64,000 nt of DNA from Frigoribacterium sp. JB110 (GCF_900163665.1 NZ_FUIA01000019.1:310001-374000); one strand, 5' to 3'; positions 26,682-37,349 are shown, counted from the stretch's first letter. The notes: generated from the sequence alone by a model not told the origin. Numbers and translations: made by a program.

Positions 26682-26732
26682 CTATAGGGTCTCCCAGACG
26701 TTGTTCGTGCAGGGCGGCTGGAGCCGCCTCGG

Positions 26733-27962
26733 TCAATTGAGTGCGCCGGTGGCGAAGACGTACACGACCACGCCGATCAGGGCGACGCCGAGCACACCGG
26801 CGGTGATGCCCAGTGCGAGCATCAGCCCGTGATTCTTCTCCGGCGAGGGTGGCCGGATGACCTCACCCGGTGCTTTCGAAGTGCTCACAGCGCTCGACGC
26901 CGAGATCGGCGTCGGCGACGAGTGCTGCGGGATCTCGCCGTCGATCAGAACGTCGTCGACGTCCTTACCGTCGGTGGTGCCCTTCGCCGCGCCGTGGGTG
27001 CCGATTCCGTCCGGCAACGTGTGCGAGCTGGTCAGGATCAGTTCGCCCGTCGCGGTGATCGGTGCGTTCAGCGCAGCCGCGCCCGGCATGTCCTTCAGGA
27101 TGAGGGCGGAGGCGTTGCCGGATGTCGAACCGCTCGACTCGAGAGAATGCTGGAACGCCTCCGCGGCAAGCTCGCTCGTGTCGCTTCCGGATGCCGCTGG
27201 CTCGTCTTGAGACTGGGCAGCTCCGTCGTGCGGGGCCGCCTCCGCTTCGTCGGCAAGCGCGTTCTCGCGTTCCTTCGCCTCTCGGCGCTCGGCCGCCTCA
27301 CGCTCTGCCTGCTCGCGCTCGGCGCGCTGACGCTCCTCGGCCTGGCGGAAGACCGCAGCGCCGAAGCTCGCTCCCACCTGGGGCCGCTCCTCGTGCGCAG
27401 CATCCGGTGAGCCTTCTGCCGCGTCCTCGGTCTGTGAACCTTCGAAGCCGACGGGGAGCTTCGTCTCGTCGGCATGCTCTGCCGCGGGGGGATCCGACGT
27501 CGCTGCGTCGCTGTCGGTGCCGGATGCGACCGGCGCTGCGACATGCTCGGCCTCGGGTGCGGAATCCGACGTCCCCTCCGACGCACCCTCAGCGTCCGCC
27601 TCACGATCGGCGGCGTCATCGGCCTGCTCGGCGGGCTCCGATTCGACCACGTCGATCTGGCTCGTGCGCAGGCGATGCATCCGCATCTCCTTGCGCGTCA
27701 GAGGTTTCGGATCCTCTTCTGGCTCGGGCTCTGCTGCGGGCTCGACCTCCGCCTCGGCAGCCGGAGCGTCCTCACTCGACGCGCCCGCCTCATCCGGAGC
27801 GGCCGCATCGGACGCGTGCTCGTCGCCCGCCGCCGTGTCTGCTTGTTCCTGCTGCGGCGCCGCAGCGTCGTCCGTCGATTCCTCGTCGACGATCGGCAGT
27901 TGGCCGGTACGGCGCAACTCCTTCAGCTGACGCCTGGTCAGCGGCTCTTCTGGGGTGCTCAT
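26733..27962 (-). CDS. Acidic low-complexity protein with C-terminal membrane anchor
   Basis: 409 residues from the ATG at 27962, which overlaps the nadD stop as ATGA. A basic N-terminus ([14 protein letters not shown]) is followed by about 330 residues rich in Ala, Glu, Asp and Pro that look disordered. A second basic [12 protein letters not shown] motif lies near residue 80, and the C-terminal helix is [19 protein letters not shown]. The repeated TRRxL/TRKEM boxes hint at short binding motifs. A protein of this layout between rsfS and nadD appears typical of this family of bacteria; its function is unknown. Confidence 0.75.
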   Translation of the reverse strand: MSTPEEPLTRRQLKELRRTGQLPIVDEESTDDAAAPQQEQADTAAGDEHASDAAAPDEAGASSEDAPAAEAEVEPAAEPEPEEDPKPLTRKEMRMHRLRTSQIDVVESEPAEQADDAADREADAEGASEGTSDSAPEAEHVAAPVASGTDSDAATSDPPAAEHADETKLPVGFEGSQTEDAAEGSPDAAHEERPQVGASFGAAVFRQAEERQRAEREQAEREAAERREAKERENALADEAEAAPHDGAAQSQDEPAASGSDTSELAAEAFQHSLESSGSTSGNASALILKDMPGAAALNAPITATGELILTSSHTLPDGIGTHGAAKGTTDGKDVDDVLIDGEIPQHSSPTPISASSAVSTSKAPGEVIRPPSPEKNHGLMLALGITAGVLGVALIGVVVYVFATGALN

Positions 27963-28561
27963 GCTGCCTTGCTCCGATACAGATGATGCTTCGCGATGTA
28001 CTGCACGACGCCGTCGGGAACGAGATACCACACGGGATACCCGCGTTCGACGCGGTCACGGCAGTCCGTCGATGAGATCGCCAGCGCGGGAATCTCCAGC
28101 AGGCTCACGTCCGTGGTGGGAAGCCGTTCGATGTCGAGTGCGTGCCCCGGCCTGGTGACGGCGACGAAATGGGCGAGATCCCACAGCTCGTCGGCGTCAC
28201 GCCATCCCATGATCTGCTCGATCGCGTCGGCGCCCGTGATGAAGAACAGCTCCGCATCCGGACGCTCCCTGCGCAGGTCGCGCAGGGTGTCCACCGTGTA
28301 GGTCGCGGTCCTGCGGTCGATGTCGACACGGCTCACCGTGAAGCGTGGGTTCGACGCCGTCGCAATGACCGTCATCTCGTACCGCGATTCCGCCAGAGAC
28401 ACCGCAGGTTTGTGCGACGGCTGGCCCGTGGGGACGAAGACCACCTCATCGAGCCCGAACGACTCAGCCGCCTCACTGGCGGCGACGAGGTGGCCATGAT
28501 GGATCGGGTCGAAGGTGCCGCCCATCACCCCGATCCGCGGTGCGCGAGTCTGCTCAGTCAC
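27959..28561 (-). CDS. nadD: Nicotinate-nucleotide adenylyltransferase
   Basis: 200 residues. It joins nicotinate mononucleotide to AMP in NAD synthesis. The nucleotidyltransferase motif [11 protein letters not shown] is at residues 14-24, with [12 protein letters not shown] near the C-terminus serving as the ISSTxxR motif. It is translationally coupled to the downstream acidic protein. Confidence 0.96.
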   Translation of the reverse strand: MTEQTRAPRIGVMGGTFDPIHHGHLVAASEAAESFGLDEVVFVPTGQPSHKPAVSLAESRYEMTVIATASNPRFTVSRVDIDRRTATYTVDTLRDLRRERPDAELFFITGADAIEQIMGWRDADELWDLAHFVAVTRPGHALDIERLPTTDVSLLEIPALAISSTDCRDRVERGYPVWYLVPDGVVQYIAKHHLYRSKAA

Positions 28562-28571
28562 GAAAAGTGGC

Positions 28572-28781
28572 CTAGTGGCCGTGCCCCGCCTTGTGCGACG
28601 ACGGCTCGTGCGCGCGCTCGACCTTGTCGGCGTGGCGGTTGGCGACGTTGCGGTACGAGAACGTCACGAGCCCGAGCAGGGCGAACACCACAGCGGCGAT
28701 GATGCCGTACGGCAGTGTCTCGAGCGCGACGTTCCCGTGGTGCTCCTCAGCAGCCGCCACGAGCGCGGAGATGAAGGTCAT
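28572..28781 (-). CDS. Small single-helix membrane protein
   Basis: 69 residues with one membrane helix ([20 protein letters not shown], residues about 24-43) and a His/Lys-rich tail ending SSHKAGHGH. Ten bases separate it from nadD. Its function is unknown; a small protein of this kind is commonly seen at this spot beside proA and nadD. Confidence 0.75.
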   Translation of the reverse strand: MTFISALVAAAEEHHGNVALETLPYGIIAAVVFALLGLVTFSYRNVANRHADKVERAHEPSSHKAGHGH

Positions 28782-28867
28782 CCTGACTCCGTTCAGTACT
28801 TTTCGTTCAGTTTATCGCGCCCCGACCTTATCCTCGGCCGAGAGCCCGGAGCGTCGCGACGCTGGTG

Positions 28868-30160
28868 CTATTCGCGGACCTGGCCGGAGCCGCGTACGAG
28901 CCATTTGGTGCTCGTCAGCTCGCTCAGCCCCATGGGGCCTCGCGCGTGCAGTTTCTGTGTCGACACGCCCACTTCGGCACCGAACCCGAACTCGCCTCCG
29001 TCGGTGAATCGAGTCGATGCGTTCACCATCACCACGGCCGAATCGACTTCGGCGAGGAAGCGGTCGGCACGGCGGGTGTCGGTCGTCACAATCGACTCGG
29101 TGTGTCCGGTCGAATATCTCCGAATGTGCTCGATCGCGTCGTCGAGCGAATCGACCACGCCCATCGCGACGTCGAGGCTGAGGTACTCAGCGGCCCAGTC
29201 CTCCTCCGCTGCGGGAACCACGCCGCCGGCGAGCGAGCGCACGCGGTCGTCGCCGTGCACCGTGACGCCGTTCTCCTGCAGCGCCGCGACGATCGGCCCG
29301 ATCAGTCGCTCCGCGGCGCCGCGGTGCACGAGCACCGTCTCGGCCGCATTGCAGACGCTCGGGCGCTGGACCTTGGCGTTCACGACGATGTCGCGCGCCC
29401 AGTCATCCGGCGCCGATTCATCGAGCACGACGTGCACGACGCCCGATCCGGTTTCGATCACGGGAACGGTCGACTCCGTCACGACTGTCCGGATGAGTCC
29501 CGCGCTGCCGCGCGGGACGAGCACGTCCACGAACCCACGACCGTTCATCAGAGCGGCTGTGCCGTCGCGGCCGAAGTCGTCGACGCTCTGGATCGCATCC
29601 GCAGCGATGCCGCTGCCTGCGAGAACAGATCGCATCTCCTGCACGAGCACGGCGTTCGTGCTCCTGGCGGCGCTGCCACCGTAGAGAACGGCGGCGTTGC
29701 CCGAGCGCAGGGCAAGCGCGGCGATGTCGACGGTCACGTTCGGGCGCGCCTCGTAGATGGCGCCGACGACCCCGAACGGCACTCGCACCTGCTCGATCTG
29801 CACGCCGTTGGGCAGTCTGTGCCCGCGCAGCACCTGGCCGACGGGATCCGGGAGCGCGGCGATCTCGCGCAGCGATGCCGCAAGCCCCGCGATGCGCGCC
29901 GTGTCGAGGCGCAGGCGGTCGAGCAGCGCGGTGCTGAGCCCCTCGCGCTCGCCTCGGGAGAGATCGTCGGCATTGGCATCGACGATGCGGGATTCGGCAG
30001 CGATGAGCGCATCGGCGATCGCGTGCAGGACCCGCGTCTTGCCGTCGCTGGTGAGCCGAGCGGCCTCGCGCGAAGCATCCTTCGCCGCGGCGAGCCGTGC
30101 CTGTGGGGTCTCGCCCTGCCCGGTCGCCTGCTCGATGGTGCCTGTCACCGCTGTGCTCAC
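28868..30160 (-). CDS. proA: Glutamate-5-semialdehyde dehydrogenase (gamma-glutamyl phosphate reductase)
   Basis: 430 residues. It reduces gamma-glutamyl phosphate with NADPH in proline synthesis. Catalytic Cys lies in RPSVCNAAETVLVH, and the C-terminal motif FTDGGEFGFGAEVGVST is typical. It lies 28 bases after proB and completes the obg-proB-proA run. Confidence 0.97.
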   Translation of the reverse strand: MSTAVTGTIEQATGQGETPQARLAAAKDASREAARLTSDGKTRVLHAIADALIAAESRIVDANADDLSRGEREGLSTALLDRLRLDTARIAGLAASLREIAALPDPVGQVLRGHRLPNGVQIEQVRVPFGVVGAIYEARPNVTVDIAALALRSGNAAVLYGGSAARSTNAVLVQEMRSVLAGSGIAADAIQSVDDFGRDGTAALMNGRGFVDVLVPRGSAGLIRTVVTESTVPVIETGSGVVHVVLDESAPDDWARDIVVNAKVQRPSVCNAAETVLVHRGAAERLIGPIVAALQENGVTVHGDDRVRSLAGGVVPAAEEDWAAEYLSLDVAMGVVDSLDDAIEHIRRYSTGHTESIVTTDTRRADRFLAEVDSAVVMVNASTRFTDGGEFGFGAEVGVSTQKLHARGPMGLSELTSTKWLVRGSGQVRE

Positions 30161-30188
30161 CTGCGTCGCCTCGTCTCGTCTTCTCGCG

Positions 30189-31016
30189 CTACTCGGCCAG
30201 TGTATCGAGCGCGCCGGTGGTTGCGACTCGCTCGAGGTCGGCCGGCTCGAACCACGTGCCGACCTGCTCTCCCCGGAGGGCGGACCATGCCAGGTCGGCT
30301 CCGGTCACGAGCACGCCGATACCGGCCGCGGCGGCGTGAAGCGCTGCGGATGCCTTCGTCGCCGCTCCCCCGGTGCCCACACTGTTGACGACCGTCGCGC
30401 CGAACTCGAGTCCGGCGAGGTCCTGACCGAACGCCACGGTCTCGAGTCGCTCTGCTCCCGGCTCGGCCGGCGGCTTCGTGTAGAGCGAGTCGATGTCGCT
30501 GAGCAGCACGAGCGCGTCGGCGCCGACCATCCGTGCGACGAGAGCCGCAAGACGGTCGTTGTCGCCGAACCGGATCTCGTGAGTTGCGACCGTGTCGTTC
30601 TCATTGATGATGGGAAGCACCCGCAGGCCGAGCAGTCTGTCGATCGCACGACGTGCGTTGCTGCGGGCTGTCGCATCCTCGAGGTCACGCGAGGTGAGCA
30701 GCACCTGCGCGGCGACGATGTCGAACGGACGCAGCGCATCCTGGTAGCGGTAGACGAGCACGTTCTGCCCGACAGCCGCCGCTGCCTGCTGCGTGGCGAG
30801 GTCGGTCGGCCGCGAGTCGATGTCGAGGAACGGCATGCCGGTGGCGATCGCGCCGGAGGAGACCAGCAGCACCTCGGTTCCGCGCTCGTACGCATCGACC
30901 AGCGCCGCGACGATCATCGGGATGCGCCGCTTGGCCTCTCCACTGATCGATGACGAGCCGACTTTGATGACGATGCGCTTCGCCCCGACCAGGTCGGCGC
31001 GGGTGCGAGCGCTCAC
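30189..31016 (-). CDS. proB: Glutamate 5-kinase
   Basis: 275 residues from the GTG at 31016, overlapping the obg stop as GTGA. The amino-acid-kinase fold starts with [14 protein letters not shown] and includes INENDTVA and GTGGAATK. The C-terminal PUA domain found in the Escherichia coli enzyme is absent, giving the short form. It phosphorylates glutamate as the first step of proline synthesis and is usually feedback-inhibited by proline. Confidence 0.96.
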   Translation of the reverse strand: MSARTRADLVGAKRIVIKVGSSSISGEAKRRIPMIVAALVDAYERGTEVLLVSSGAIATGMPFLDIDSRPTDLATQQAAAAVGQNVLVYRYQDALRPFDIVAAQVLLTSRDLEDATARSNARRAIDRLLGLRVLPIINENDTVATHEIRFGDNDRLAALVARMVGADALVLLSDIDSLYTKPPAEPGAERLETVAFGQDLAGLEFGATVVNSVGTGGAATKASAALHAAAAGIGVLVTGADLAWSALRGEQVGTWFEPADLERVATTGALDTLAE

Positions 31017-32548
31017 GCGTCGTCCTCGCTCTCGCGCGTGTCCCCCGACTCCCATTCGCCGCGGCTCGACAGTCTCCGCTGCTCCTCGTCGTCGCGCTCG
31101 ATGGAACGCGCATCCATGAGTCGGTGGTACTCCTCGCGACGCTCGTTCGTCGTGCGGCGCCCCTCGCCTCCGCTGAAGCGCATGTCGGTTCCGCGCGGCG
31201 AGGGTGTCAGTTCCGCTGCCGACGAGATCGTCGGTTCCCAGTCGAACACGACGCTGTCGTCGCCTGTGCCGATGGTGACGGTCGATCCGGCCACCGCGCC
31301 GAGGCGGTAGAGCTCGTTCTCGACGCCGAGCTTCTCGAGCCTGTCGCCGAGGTAGCCGACGGCCTCTTCGTTCTGGAAGTCGGTCTGCTGCATCCAGCGC
31401 AGCGGCTTGTCGCCGAGGATGCGGTACACCTTGCCGTACGTGCCGCCCTCGACCCGGATCTCGAAGTCGCGTTCTGAGCCCTTCGGGCGGATGACGATGC
31501 GCTCAGGCGCCTCCTCGACCGGAGCAGCCGCGCGATGCTCTTCGATCAGCTGACCCAGCGCGAACGTGAGCTCGCGCAGACCGCTGTGCGCCACAGCCGA
31601 GACCTCGAAGACTCGGTAACCGAGCGCCTCGATGTCGCCGCGCACGAACTCCGCGAGCTCGCGCGCCTCCGGCACGTCAACCTTGTTCAGCACCACGACC
31701 TGCGGCCGGTCCAGCAGCGGCGTCTGCCCCTCCGGCACGTCGTAGGAGGAGAGCTCCGCCCTGATCGTCTCGAGATCCGTGAGCGGGTCGCGCCCCGGAT
31801 CGAGCGTGGCGCAGTCCAGCACGTGCACGAGCGCCGTGCAGCGCTCGACGTGGCGGAGGAACTCGAGGCCGAGCCCTCGCCCCTGGCTCGCTCCCTCGAT
31901 CAGGCCTGGTACGTCCGCGACCGTGTACCGCATATCGCCGGCCTGCACGACGCCGAGGTTGGGCTGCAGCGTCGTGAAGGGGTACTCCGCGATCTTCGGA
32001 CGCGCAGCCGACGCCGCCGCGATCAGACTCGACTTGCCCGCAGAGGGGAACCCCACCAGGGCGACGTCGGCGACCGTCTTCAGCTCGAGGACGACGTCAC
32101 CCGTCCACCCCGGCGTGCCGAGCAGGGCGAATCCGGGCGCCTTGCGCTTGGGAGACGACAGCGCGGCGTTGCCCAGACCACCGCGCCCGCCTGGGGCGGC
32201 GATGAACCGCATGCCGGGGTGCACCATGTCGACGAGCACCTCGCCGGACGGATCCTTCACGACAGTGCCGATCGGAACCAGGAGTTCGAGGTCCTCACCC
32301 TGGTATCCAGAGCGCATGTCGCCGGCGCCTTCTCCGCCCTTGACGGACTTCCGGTGCGGCGAGTGGTGGTAGTTCAGCAGAGTTGTGGTCTGCGGGTCGG
32401 CGACCAGAACGATGTCGCCGCCGTCACCGCCGTTCGCGCCGTCCGGCCCGCCGAGCGGCTTGAACTTCTCGCGCTTCACGGAGATGCAGCCGTTGCCGCC
32501 TCGCCCCGCCTGCAGGTGCAGCGTCACCTCGTCGACGAACGTGACCAT
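31013..32548 (-). CDS. obg: GTPase Obg/CgtA
   Basis: 511 residues. Three domains are visible: the Gly-rich OBG fold ([19 protein letters not shown]), the G domain ([24 protein letters not shown]) and the C-terminal OCT domain, followed by a charged tail of about 70 residues. It acts in ribosome assembly and stringent signalling. It is separated from rpmA by a strong terminator but retains the classic order. Confidence 0.97.
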   Translation of the reverse strand: MVTFVDEVTLHLQAGRGGNGCISVKREKFKPLGGPDGANGGDGGDIVLVADPQTTTLLNYHHSPHRKSVKGGEGAGDMRSGYQGEDLELLVPIGTVVKDPSGEVLVDMVHPGMRFIAAPGGRGGLGNAALSSPKRKAPGFALLGTPGWTGDVVLELKTVADVALVGFPSAGKSSLIAAASAARPKIAEYPFTTLQPNLGVVQAGDMRYTVADVPGLIEGASQGRGLGLEFLRHVERCTALVHVLDCATLDPGRDPLTDLETIRAELSSYDVPEGQTPLLDRPQVVVLNKVDVPEARELAEFVRGDIEALGYRVFEVSAVAHSGLRELTFALGQLIEEHRAAAPVEEAPERIVIRPKGSERDFEIRVEGGTYGKVYRILGDKPLRWMQQTDFQNEEAVGYLGDRLEKLGVENELYRLGAVAGSTVTIGTGDDSVVFDWEPTISSAAELTPSPRGTDMRFSGGEGRRTTNERREEYHRLMDARSIERDDEEQRRLSSRGEWESGDTRESEDDA

Positions 32549-32591
32549 GGTGCCTCACTAGCGTTGATGCCGTGCCCGGATACTCCATCCG

Positions 32592-32632
32592 GAAAAAGAA
32601 GGAACGGGGCGAGCCGAAGCCCGCCCCGTTCC
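32592..32632 (-). terminator. Rho-independent terminator after rpmA
   Basis: Perfect 11-bp stem GGAACGGGGCG/CGCCCCGTTCC followed on the minus strand by TTCTTTTTCC. It is the best intrinsic terminator in the window and separates rplU-rpmA from obg. Confidence 0.92.
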
Positions 32633-32657
32633 GAAAGCTATCGCGTCGTGCGACCGT

Positions 32658-32909
32658 TCAGGCTGCGACGACGTTGACGACCTTGCGGCCGCCCTTGTGA
32701 CCGAACTCCACGGCGCCCGTCTCGAGAGCGAACAACGTGTCGTCCTTGCCGCGGCCGACGTTGACGCCGGGGTGGAACTTGGTGCCGCGCTGGCGGACGA
32801 GGATCTCGCCTGCGTTGACCTCCTGACCACCGAAGCGCTTGACTCCGAGGTACTGGGGGTTGGAATCGCGACCGTTACGGGATGAGCTTGCGCCCTTCTT
32901 ATGTGCCAT
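32658..32909 (-). CDS. rpmA: 50S ribosomal protein bL27
   Basis: 83 residues beginning [20 protein letters not shown], the standard bL27 N-terminus that reaches the peptidyl-transferase centre. No N-terminal cleavage extension of the Firmicutes type is present. It is the second gene of the rplU-rpmA operon. Confidence 0.98.
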   Translation of the reverse strand: MAHKKGASSSRNGRDSNPQYLGVKRFGGQEVNAGEILVRQRGTKFHPGVNVGRGKDDTLFALETGAVEFGHKGGRKVVNVVAA

Positions 32910-32925
32910 TTCGAGCCTTCCGCGC

Positions 32926-33234
32926 TTACTTGATACCGGTGATCTTGACGCGCGTGAGGTCCTGACGGTGCCCCTGGCGCTTCTTGTAACCGGTCTTGTT
33001 CTTGAACTTCTGGATGACGATCTTCGGGCCGCGCAGATCCTTGACGATCTCGGCGGTGACCTTGATCTTCGCCAGCTTGTCTGCGTCGCTCGTCACGGTC
33101 TCGCCGTCCACGAACAGCACGGCGGGGAGCTCGATGGTCTCGCCCTGTGCCGCCTGGACACGGTTCAGCTGAATCACCGAGCCGACCTCGACCTTCTCCT
33201 GTCGGCCACTGGCGCGCACAATTGCGTATACCAC
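32926..33234 (-). CDS. rplU: 50S ribosomal protein bL21
   Basis: 102 residues starting [19 protein letters not shown], with the conserved C-terminal KKRQGHRQ segment. It heads the operon. About 150 bases upstream (33235-33385) form the leader and promoter; an autoregulatory L21 leader is possible but I could not define its fold. Confidence 0.98.
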   Translation of the reverse strand: MVYAIVRASGRQEKVEVGSVIQLNRVQAAQGETIELPAVLFVDGETVTSDADKLAKIKVTAEIVKDLRGPKIVIQKFKNKTGYKKRQGHRQDLTRVKITGIK

Positions 33235-33443
33235 TTCATACCTGTTTCATCGGGGAGCTCATGGCTCCGAAATCACACGGGAGGACTGCGGCCTGCTGCT
33301 GACGCAGGCTCCGGGGCGCGGACTCGGGCTGCTCAACTGAGGCCCTCGGGAGGAAACACCTCACGCACCAACGGTTAACTTTACCGGATGACGGCGATTC
33401 AGGCAAAGCGCGCCACCCGCGTGTCTGGTCGTAGGCTCGAATC

Positions 33444-33710
33444 ATGAGTGTGCTGATCGACAAACCGATGTGGCCGGCGCACGGGCGGCTCTGGGCGCAC
33501 CTCGTCAGCGACGCCTCCCTCGACGAGCTGCACACCTTCGCCGCTGACCATGGCTTGCACCCGCGCAGCTTCGACCTTGACCACTACGACGTCCCCGAGG
33601 AGATCGTCGATCGCCTCATCGCCGCCGGAGCCGAGCCCGTCACCGGCCGCGACCTGGTCCGCCGCCTCGCGGCATCCGGTCTCCGTGTGCGCCAGCGCGA
33701 CCGCCCCTGA
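33444..33710 (+). CDS. DUF4031 domain protein
   Basis: 88 residues, MSVLIDKPMWPAHGRLWAHL at the start, the DUF4031 hallmark. The fold resembles a small nucleotide- or metal-binding domain, and the function is not known. It is divergent from rplU and convergent with rne. Confidence 0.9.
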   Translation: MSVLIDKPMWPAHGRLWAHLVSDASLDELHTFAADHGLHPRSFDLDHYDVPEEIVDRLIAAGAEPVTGRDLVRRLAASGLRVRQRDRP

Positions 33711-33719
33711 CGCCCATTT

Positions 33720-33777
33720 CTTCATTTCTGGCACATCAGCGGTGGTGTGCCCACCCGGAGATGTGCCAGAAATGAAG
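33720..33777. terminator. 18-bp perfect inverted repeat between convergent genes
   Basis: Arms CTTCATTTCTGGCACATC (33720-33737) and their exact complement (33760-33777) enclose a 22-base loop starting AGCGGTGGTGTGCCC. It lies between DUF4031 and rne, which both end here. The loop matches the repeat at 599-652, although the arms do not. Confidence 0.75.
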
Positions 33778-33792
33778 AGTTGCGCAGCGTCG

Positions 33793-36465
33793 TCAGTCGT
33801 CGGTGGGGTTGACCTCGACGGCGGTGCCGGTGAGGGCGGCGGTCGTGACGCGACGGCTCTTGGTGCGGTTGCGTCCACGGCCGGGCTCCTTGGGCTCCGG
33901 AAGCGCACTGAGGACCGAGTCGAGCAGCTGCTCCTTCTCGGACTTCGGGCGCTCGGGAGCCTGCTCGGTCCGCGGAGCGCGGTCCTGCTTGTCCGAGCGC
34001 TTGCGCCGGGGCTTCTTCGACCGCTCCTCCGATGCGGGCTCCTGTCGGGGTCCCTCGGGCAGCGCGATCTCGACAGCGGGGTCCTTCTGCTCCGGCTCCT
34101 GCGCCGCCGGAATGGTCGATGCCGCGATCTGCGCCAGCGCTGATTTCACACCATCGGTGATGACGTGGGTCGCACCGTTGCCGTTGCTGTTCCCGTGCGA
34201 GCCAGACGCGTCGTTCGAACCCTGCTTGTGGGATCCGTTGCCGTTCGACCCGCCGCCGCTGCCGCCACGGCCTCGACGGTTGCCGCCGCCGCCTGACGAG
34301 CGGTGCTTGGCGACCGGGTCGTGGTGCACGATCACTCCACGGCCGGCGCAGACCTCGCACGCCTCGCTGAACGTCTCGAGCAGTCCGAGGCCGAGCTTCT
34401 TGCGCGTCATCTGCACGAGGCCGAGGGACGTCACCTCCGCGACCTGATGCTTGGTGCGGTCGCGGCTGAGGCACTCGATGAGACGACGCAGCACGAGATC
34501 GCGGTTCGACTCGAGCACCATGTCGATGAAGTCGACCACGATGATCCCGCCGATATCGCGCAGCCGCAGCTGGCGCACGATCTCCTCGGCGGCCTCGAGG
34601 TTGTTCTTGGTCACAGTCTCTTCGAGGTTGCCGCCGCTCCCGACGAACTTGCCCGTGTTCACGTCGACCACGGTCATCGCCTCGGTGCGGTCGATGACGA
34701 GGGAGCCGCCGGAGGGCAGCCAGACCTTGCGGTCGAGCGCCTTCTCGATCTGCTCCGTCACGCGGAATGCATCGAACGGATCCTGCTCGCCGTCGTAGCG
34801 CTCGACACGATCGAGCAGATCGGGTGCGACCTGCTCGAGGTACGTCGTGATGGTTCCGTGCGCGTCATCGCCCTGGATGAGCATCTTCGTGAAGTCCTCA
34901 TTGAAGACATCGCGGACGATCTTGACCAACAGGTCGGGCTCGCTGTGCAGCAGGCTCGGGGCGTTGCCCTTCTCGACCGCCTGCCTGACGTGCTCCCACT
35001 GGCTGGTCAGACGGTTGACGTCGCGCGTGAGCTGTTCCTCTGTGGCGCCCTCTGCCGCGGTGCGCACGATGACGCCGCTGGAGGAAGGGAGCACCTGCTT
35101 CAGGATCTTCTTCAGTCGCTGCCGCTCGTTGTCGGGAAGCTTGCGCGAGATGCCGTTCATCGAGCCACCAGGCACATAGACCAGGTAGCGGCCGGGCAAC
35201 GAGATCTGGCTCGTCAGACGGGCACCCTTGTGCCCGACCGGATCCTTCGTCACCTGCACCAGCACGCGGTCGCCCGGCTTGAGTGCGAGTTCGATGCGGC
35301 GAGGCTGGTTGCCGGTCTCGACGGCGTCCCAGTCGACCTCGCCGGAATAGAGCACGGCGTTGCGTCCGCGTCCGATGTCGACGAACGCCGCCTCCATGCT
35401 CGGCAGCACGTTCTGCACCCGCCCCAGGTAGACGTTGCCGATCAGTGACGCATCCTGGTCGCGCGCGACATAGTGCTCGACGAGCACCTTGTCCTCGAGC
35501 ACGCCGATCTGTACGCGGCCCTTCTTCGAGCGCACCACCATCTGGCGATCGACCGACTCGCGCCGGGCGAGGAACTCCGCCTCGGTGACGACGGATCGGC
35601 GGCGGCCGGCTTCACGGCCGTCCCTGCGGCGCTGCTTCTTCGCCTCGAGGCGCGTGGAGCCCTTGATCGCCTGCGGCTCGGTGATCAGCTCAGGCTGACG
35701 GTCGGATCCGCCGCCCTTGCCACCACGGCGGCGGCGCCTGCGGTTGCCCCGTGCCGAGGAGTCATCGTCGTCATCGCGCTGGTCGTCACGACGATCATCG
35801 TCGCGACGATCGTCGCTGCGCAGATCGGTGTCGCGCGGCAGCGCCGGCAGCGGAGCGATCTGCGGTGCATAGAAGTGCAGCGCAGTCGACGGCGACGACA
35901 CGAATGTCTCCGGCAGCAGCCCCAGGCTCACCGCGGTGAGACGTTCCGGAACCTCCGGCTCCGATTCGTTCGTCTCCGGTGCGTGCTTCGCCACGGTCGA
36001 CGCATCCGGCGATCCGGTTGCCTCGCCGCCACGGCTCTGCCCGCCGTCGGCCGCTCCCGCGGGAGCCTGCTCGTCCGGGGCTTCGCCCGATTTGTCGCCG
36101 TCTGCTGCGGCCGGATCCGGGTTCTGCCCGCCCTGCGCAGTCACCTGTTCCTCGGTCGACTCATCTGCGACGGGGGCCGCGTCAGCCGGTGCCGTTTCGT
36201 CACCGGTGCCCTCCGGCGCAGTCTCGCGCTCCGGATCTCCGGTGTCGTCCGCCCGCTCGGGCTGGTCGCCGTCGACGCCCTCAGGTACGTCGTTCCGCTC
36301 GACCGCGGACTCCACCGGCTCGCCGTGGACGAGCTCAGCGGCCGTGTCGGCTTCGGGCACCGGCTGGGCGCCCTCCGCCTCCTCGTCGCGTCGCGTCGCT
36401 ACCTCCTCGGCAGCGGCTGTGTCGAAGGTGTCGTTCTCGCTGTGTTCACTGTTCTCATCGGCCAT
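33793..36465 (-). CDS. rne: Ribonuclease E/G family protein
   Basis: 890 residues. A disordered acidic N-terminal region of about 270 residues is followed by an Arg-rich patch, an S1 domain (GNVYLGRVQNVLPSMEAAFVD) and the DNase-I-like catalytic domain (DRTEAMTVVDVNTGKFVGSG, GGIIVVDFIDM). A Zn-link CEVCAGRG follows, then a Gly/Asn-rich and basic C-terminal tail. This domain order with the catalytic core in the middle is the actinobacterial RNase E layout. It processes rRNA and degrades mRNA. Confidence 0.95.
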   Translation of the reverse strand: MADENSEHSENDTFDTAAAEEVATRRDEEAEGAQPVPEADTAAELVHGEPVESAVERNDVPEGVDGDQPERADDTGDPERETAPEGTGDETAPADAAPVADESTEEQVTAQGGQNPDPAAADGDKSGEAPDEQAPAGAADGGQSRGGEATGSPDASTVAKHAPETNESEPEVPERLTAVSLGLLPETFVSSPSTALHFYAPQIAPLPALPRDTDLRSDDRRDDDRRDDQRDDDDDSSARGNRRRRRRGGKGGGSDRQPELITEPQAIKGSTRLEAKKQRRRDGREAGRRRSVVTEAEFLARRESVDRQMVVRSKKGRVQIGVLEDKVLVEHYVARDQDASLIGNVYLGRVQNVLPSMEAAFVDIGRGRNAVLYSGEVDWDAVETGNQPRRIELALKPGDRVLVQVTKDPVGHKGARLTSQISLPGRYLVYVPGGSMNGISRKLPDNERQRLKKILKQVLPSSSGVIVRTAAEGATEEQLTRDVNRLTSQWEHVRQAVEKGNAPSLLHSEPDLLVKIVRDVFNEDFTKMLIQGDDAHGTITTYLEQVAPDLLDRVERYDGEQDPFDAFRVTEQIEKALDRKVWLPSGGSLVIDRTEAMTVVDVNTGKFVGSGGNLEETVTKNNLEAAEEIVRQLRLRDIGGIIVVDFIDMVLESNRDLVLRRLIECLSRDRTKHQVAEVTSLGLVQMTRKKLGLGLLETFSEACEVCAGRGVIVHHDPVAKHRSSGGGGNRRGRGGSGGGSNGNGSHKQGSNDASGSHGNSNGNGATHVITDGVKSALAQIAASTIPAAQEPEQKDPAVEIALPEGPRQEPASEERSKKPRRKRSDKQDRAPRTEQAPERPKSEKEQLLDSVLSALPEPKEPGRGRNRTKSRRVTTAALTGTAVEVNPTDD

Positions 36466-36689
36466 CTCTGGCGTACTCCTCGACGAGCGCTTATGCGCGC
36501 CCGGAATTCTCGAGCGAGCCCTTCCCGGGCCCGCGTACTGCGTCGACCGGCGTTCGCTCTGGTCGCGAGAGGCTTCCGCCTCGAAGTCTCTTCAGCGCGG
36601 TTCGCGGATCCCCCGCGGGTTGCGCCTTGCGTGCCATTATCGCATGCGCGGATCAGAGGGCGTGTATCTGGCGGTGTCATAATCTGCTC

Positions 36690-37286
36690 ATGCCCAGCAC
36701 ACGCACCCGGCCGACCGCCCTCGGCGTCTGGTTGATCATCGCGTCCGTGATCGGTTGGATCGCGGCTTTCACCCTCATGATCGAGAAACTCGATGTGCTG
36801 GAGAGCCCCGGCACGACTGCGGGCTGCGACTTCAGCGTCCTCGTGCAGTGCACGAAGAATCTCAACGAGTGGCAGGGATCGGCCTTCGGGTTCCCGAACC
36901 CTCTCATCGGCGTGGCCGGCTGGATGGCGCCGCTCGTCGTCGGCGTGGCGATCCTCGGCGGGGTGAGGTTCCCGAAGTGGTTCTGGACTCTGTTCACCGC
37001 CGGCATGACCTTCGCCTTCGGGTTCATCTGCTGGCTCATCTTCCAGTCGATCTTCAGCCTGTCGACGCTGTGCCCGTGGTGCATGGTGACCTGGTCGGTC
37101 ACGATCCCCTCGTTCTACGCCGTTGCCCTGCACGCGATCCGCATCGGTGCGATTCCCCTCGGGTCCCGTGCCGGGAAGGCGGCCGACAAGCTGGCCGGCT
37201 GGGTGCCGCTGTTCACCGTCGTGAGCTTCGCCATCATCGCCCTGCTGGCACAGATCAGGCTGAACGTGCTGGTCGAATTCCTCTAG
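36690..37286 (+). CDS. Vitamin K epoxide reductase (VKOR) family protein
   Basis: 198 residues, four to five membrane helices. Active-site CPWC is at 128-131, and the loop pair is C46 and C54. Bacterial VKOR recycles DsbA-like oxidants outside the membrane by passing electrons to quinone. No thioredoxin domain is fused. The gene is divergent from rne and convergent with ndk. Confidence 0.92.
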   Translation: MPSTRTRPTALGVWLIIASVIGWIAAFTLMIEKLDVLESPGTTAGCDFSVLVQCTKNLNEWQGSAFGFPNPLIGVAGWMAPLVVGVAILGGVRFPKWFWTLFTAGMTFAFGFICWLIFQSIFSLSTLCPWCMVTWSVTIPSFYAVALHAIRIGAIPLGSRAGKAADKLAGWVPLFTVVSFAIIALLAQIRLNVLVEFL

Positions 37287-37309
37287 GGAGTGCGCGTTGC
37301 CCGGATGAA

Positions 37310-37342
37310 CGGAACCCCCGCCGCAGCACGGCAGGGGTTCCG
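37310..37342. terminator. Bidirectional terminator between VKOR and ndk
   Basis: CGGAACCCC and CGGGGTTCCG-type arms with a one-base bulge, between the stops at 37286 and 37350. Confidence 0.7.
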
Positions 37343-37349
37343 TTCCGGT

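Noticed and set aside
33235..33385. L21 leader riboregulator upstream of rplU
   Set aside because: The region is plausible, but I could not identify a convincing conserved fold by eye.
34150..34300. Gly/Asn-rich repeats in rne as a separate feature
   Set aside because: They form the disordered C-terminal tail of RNase E and read in frame.
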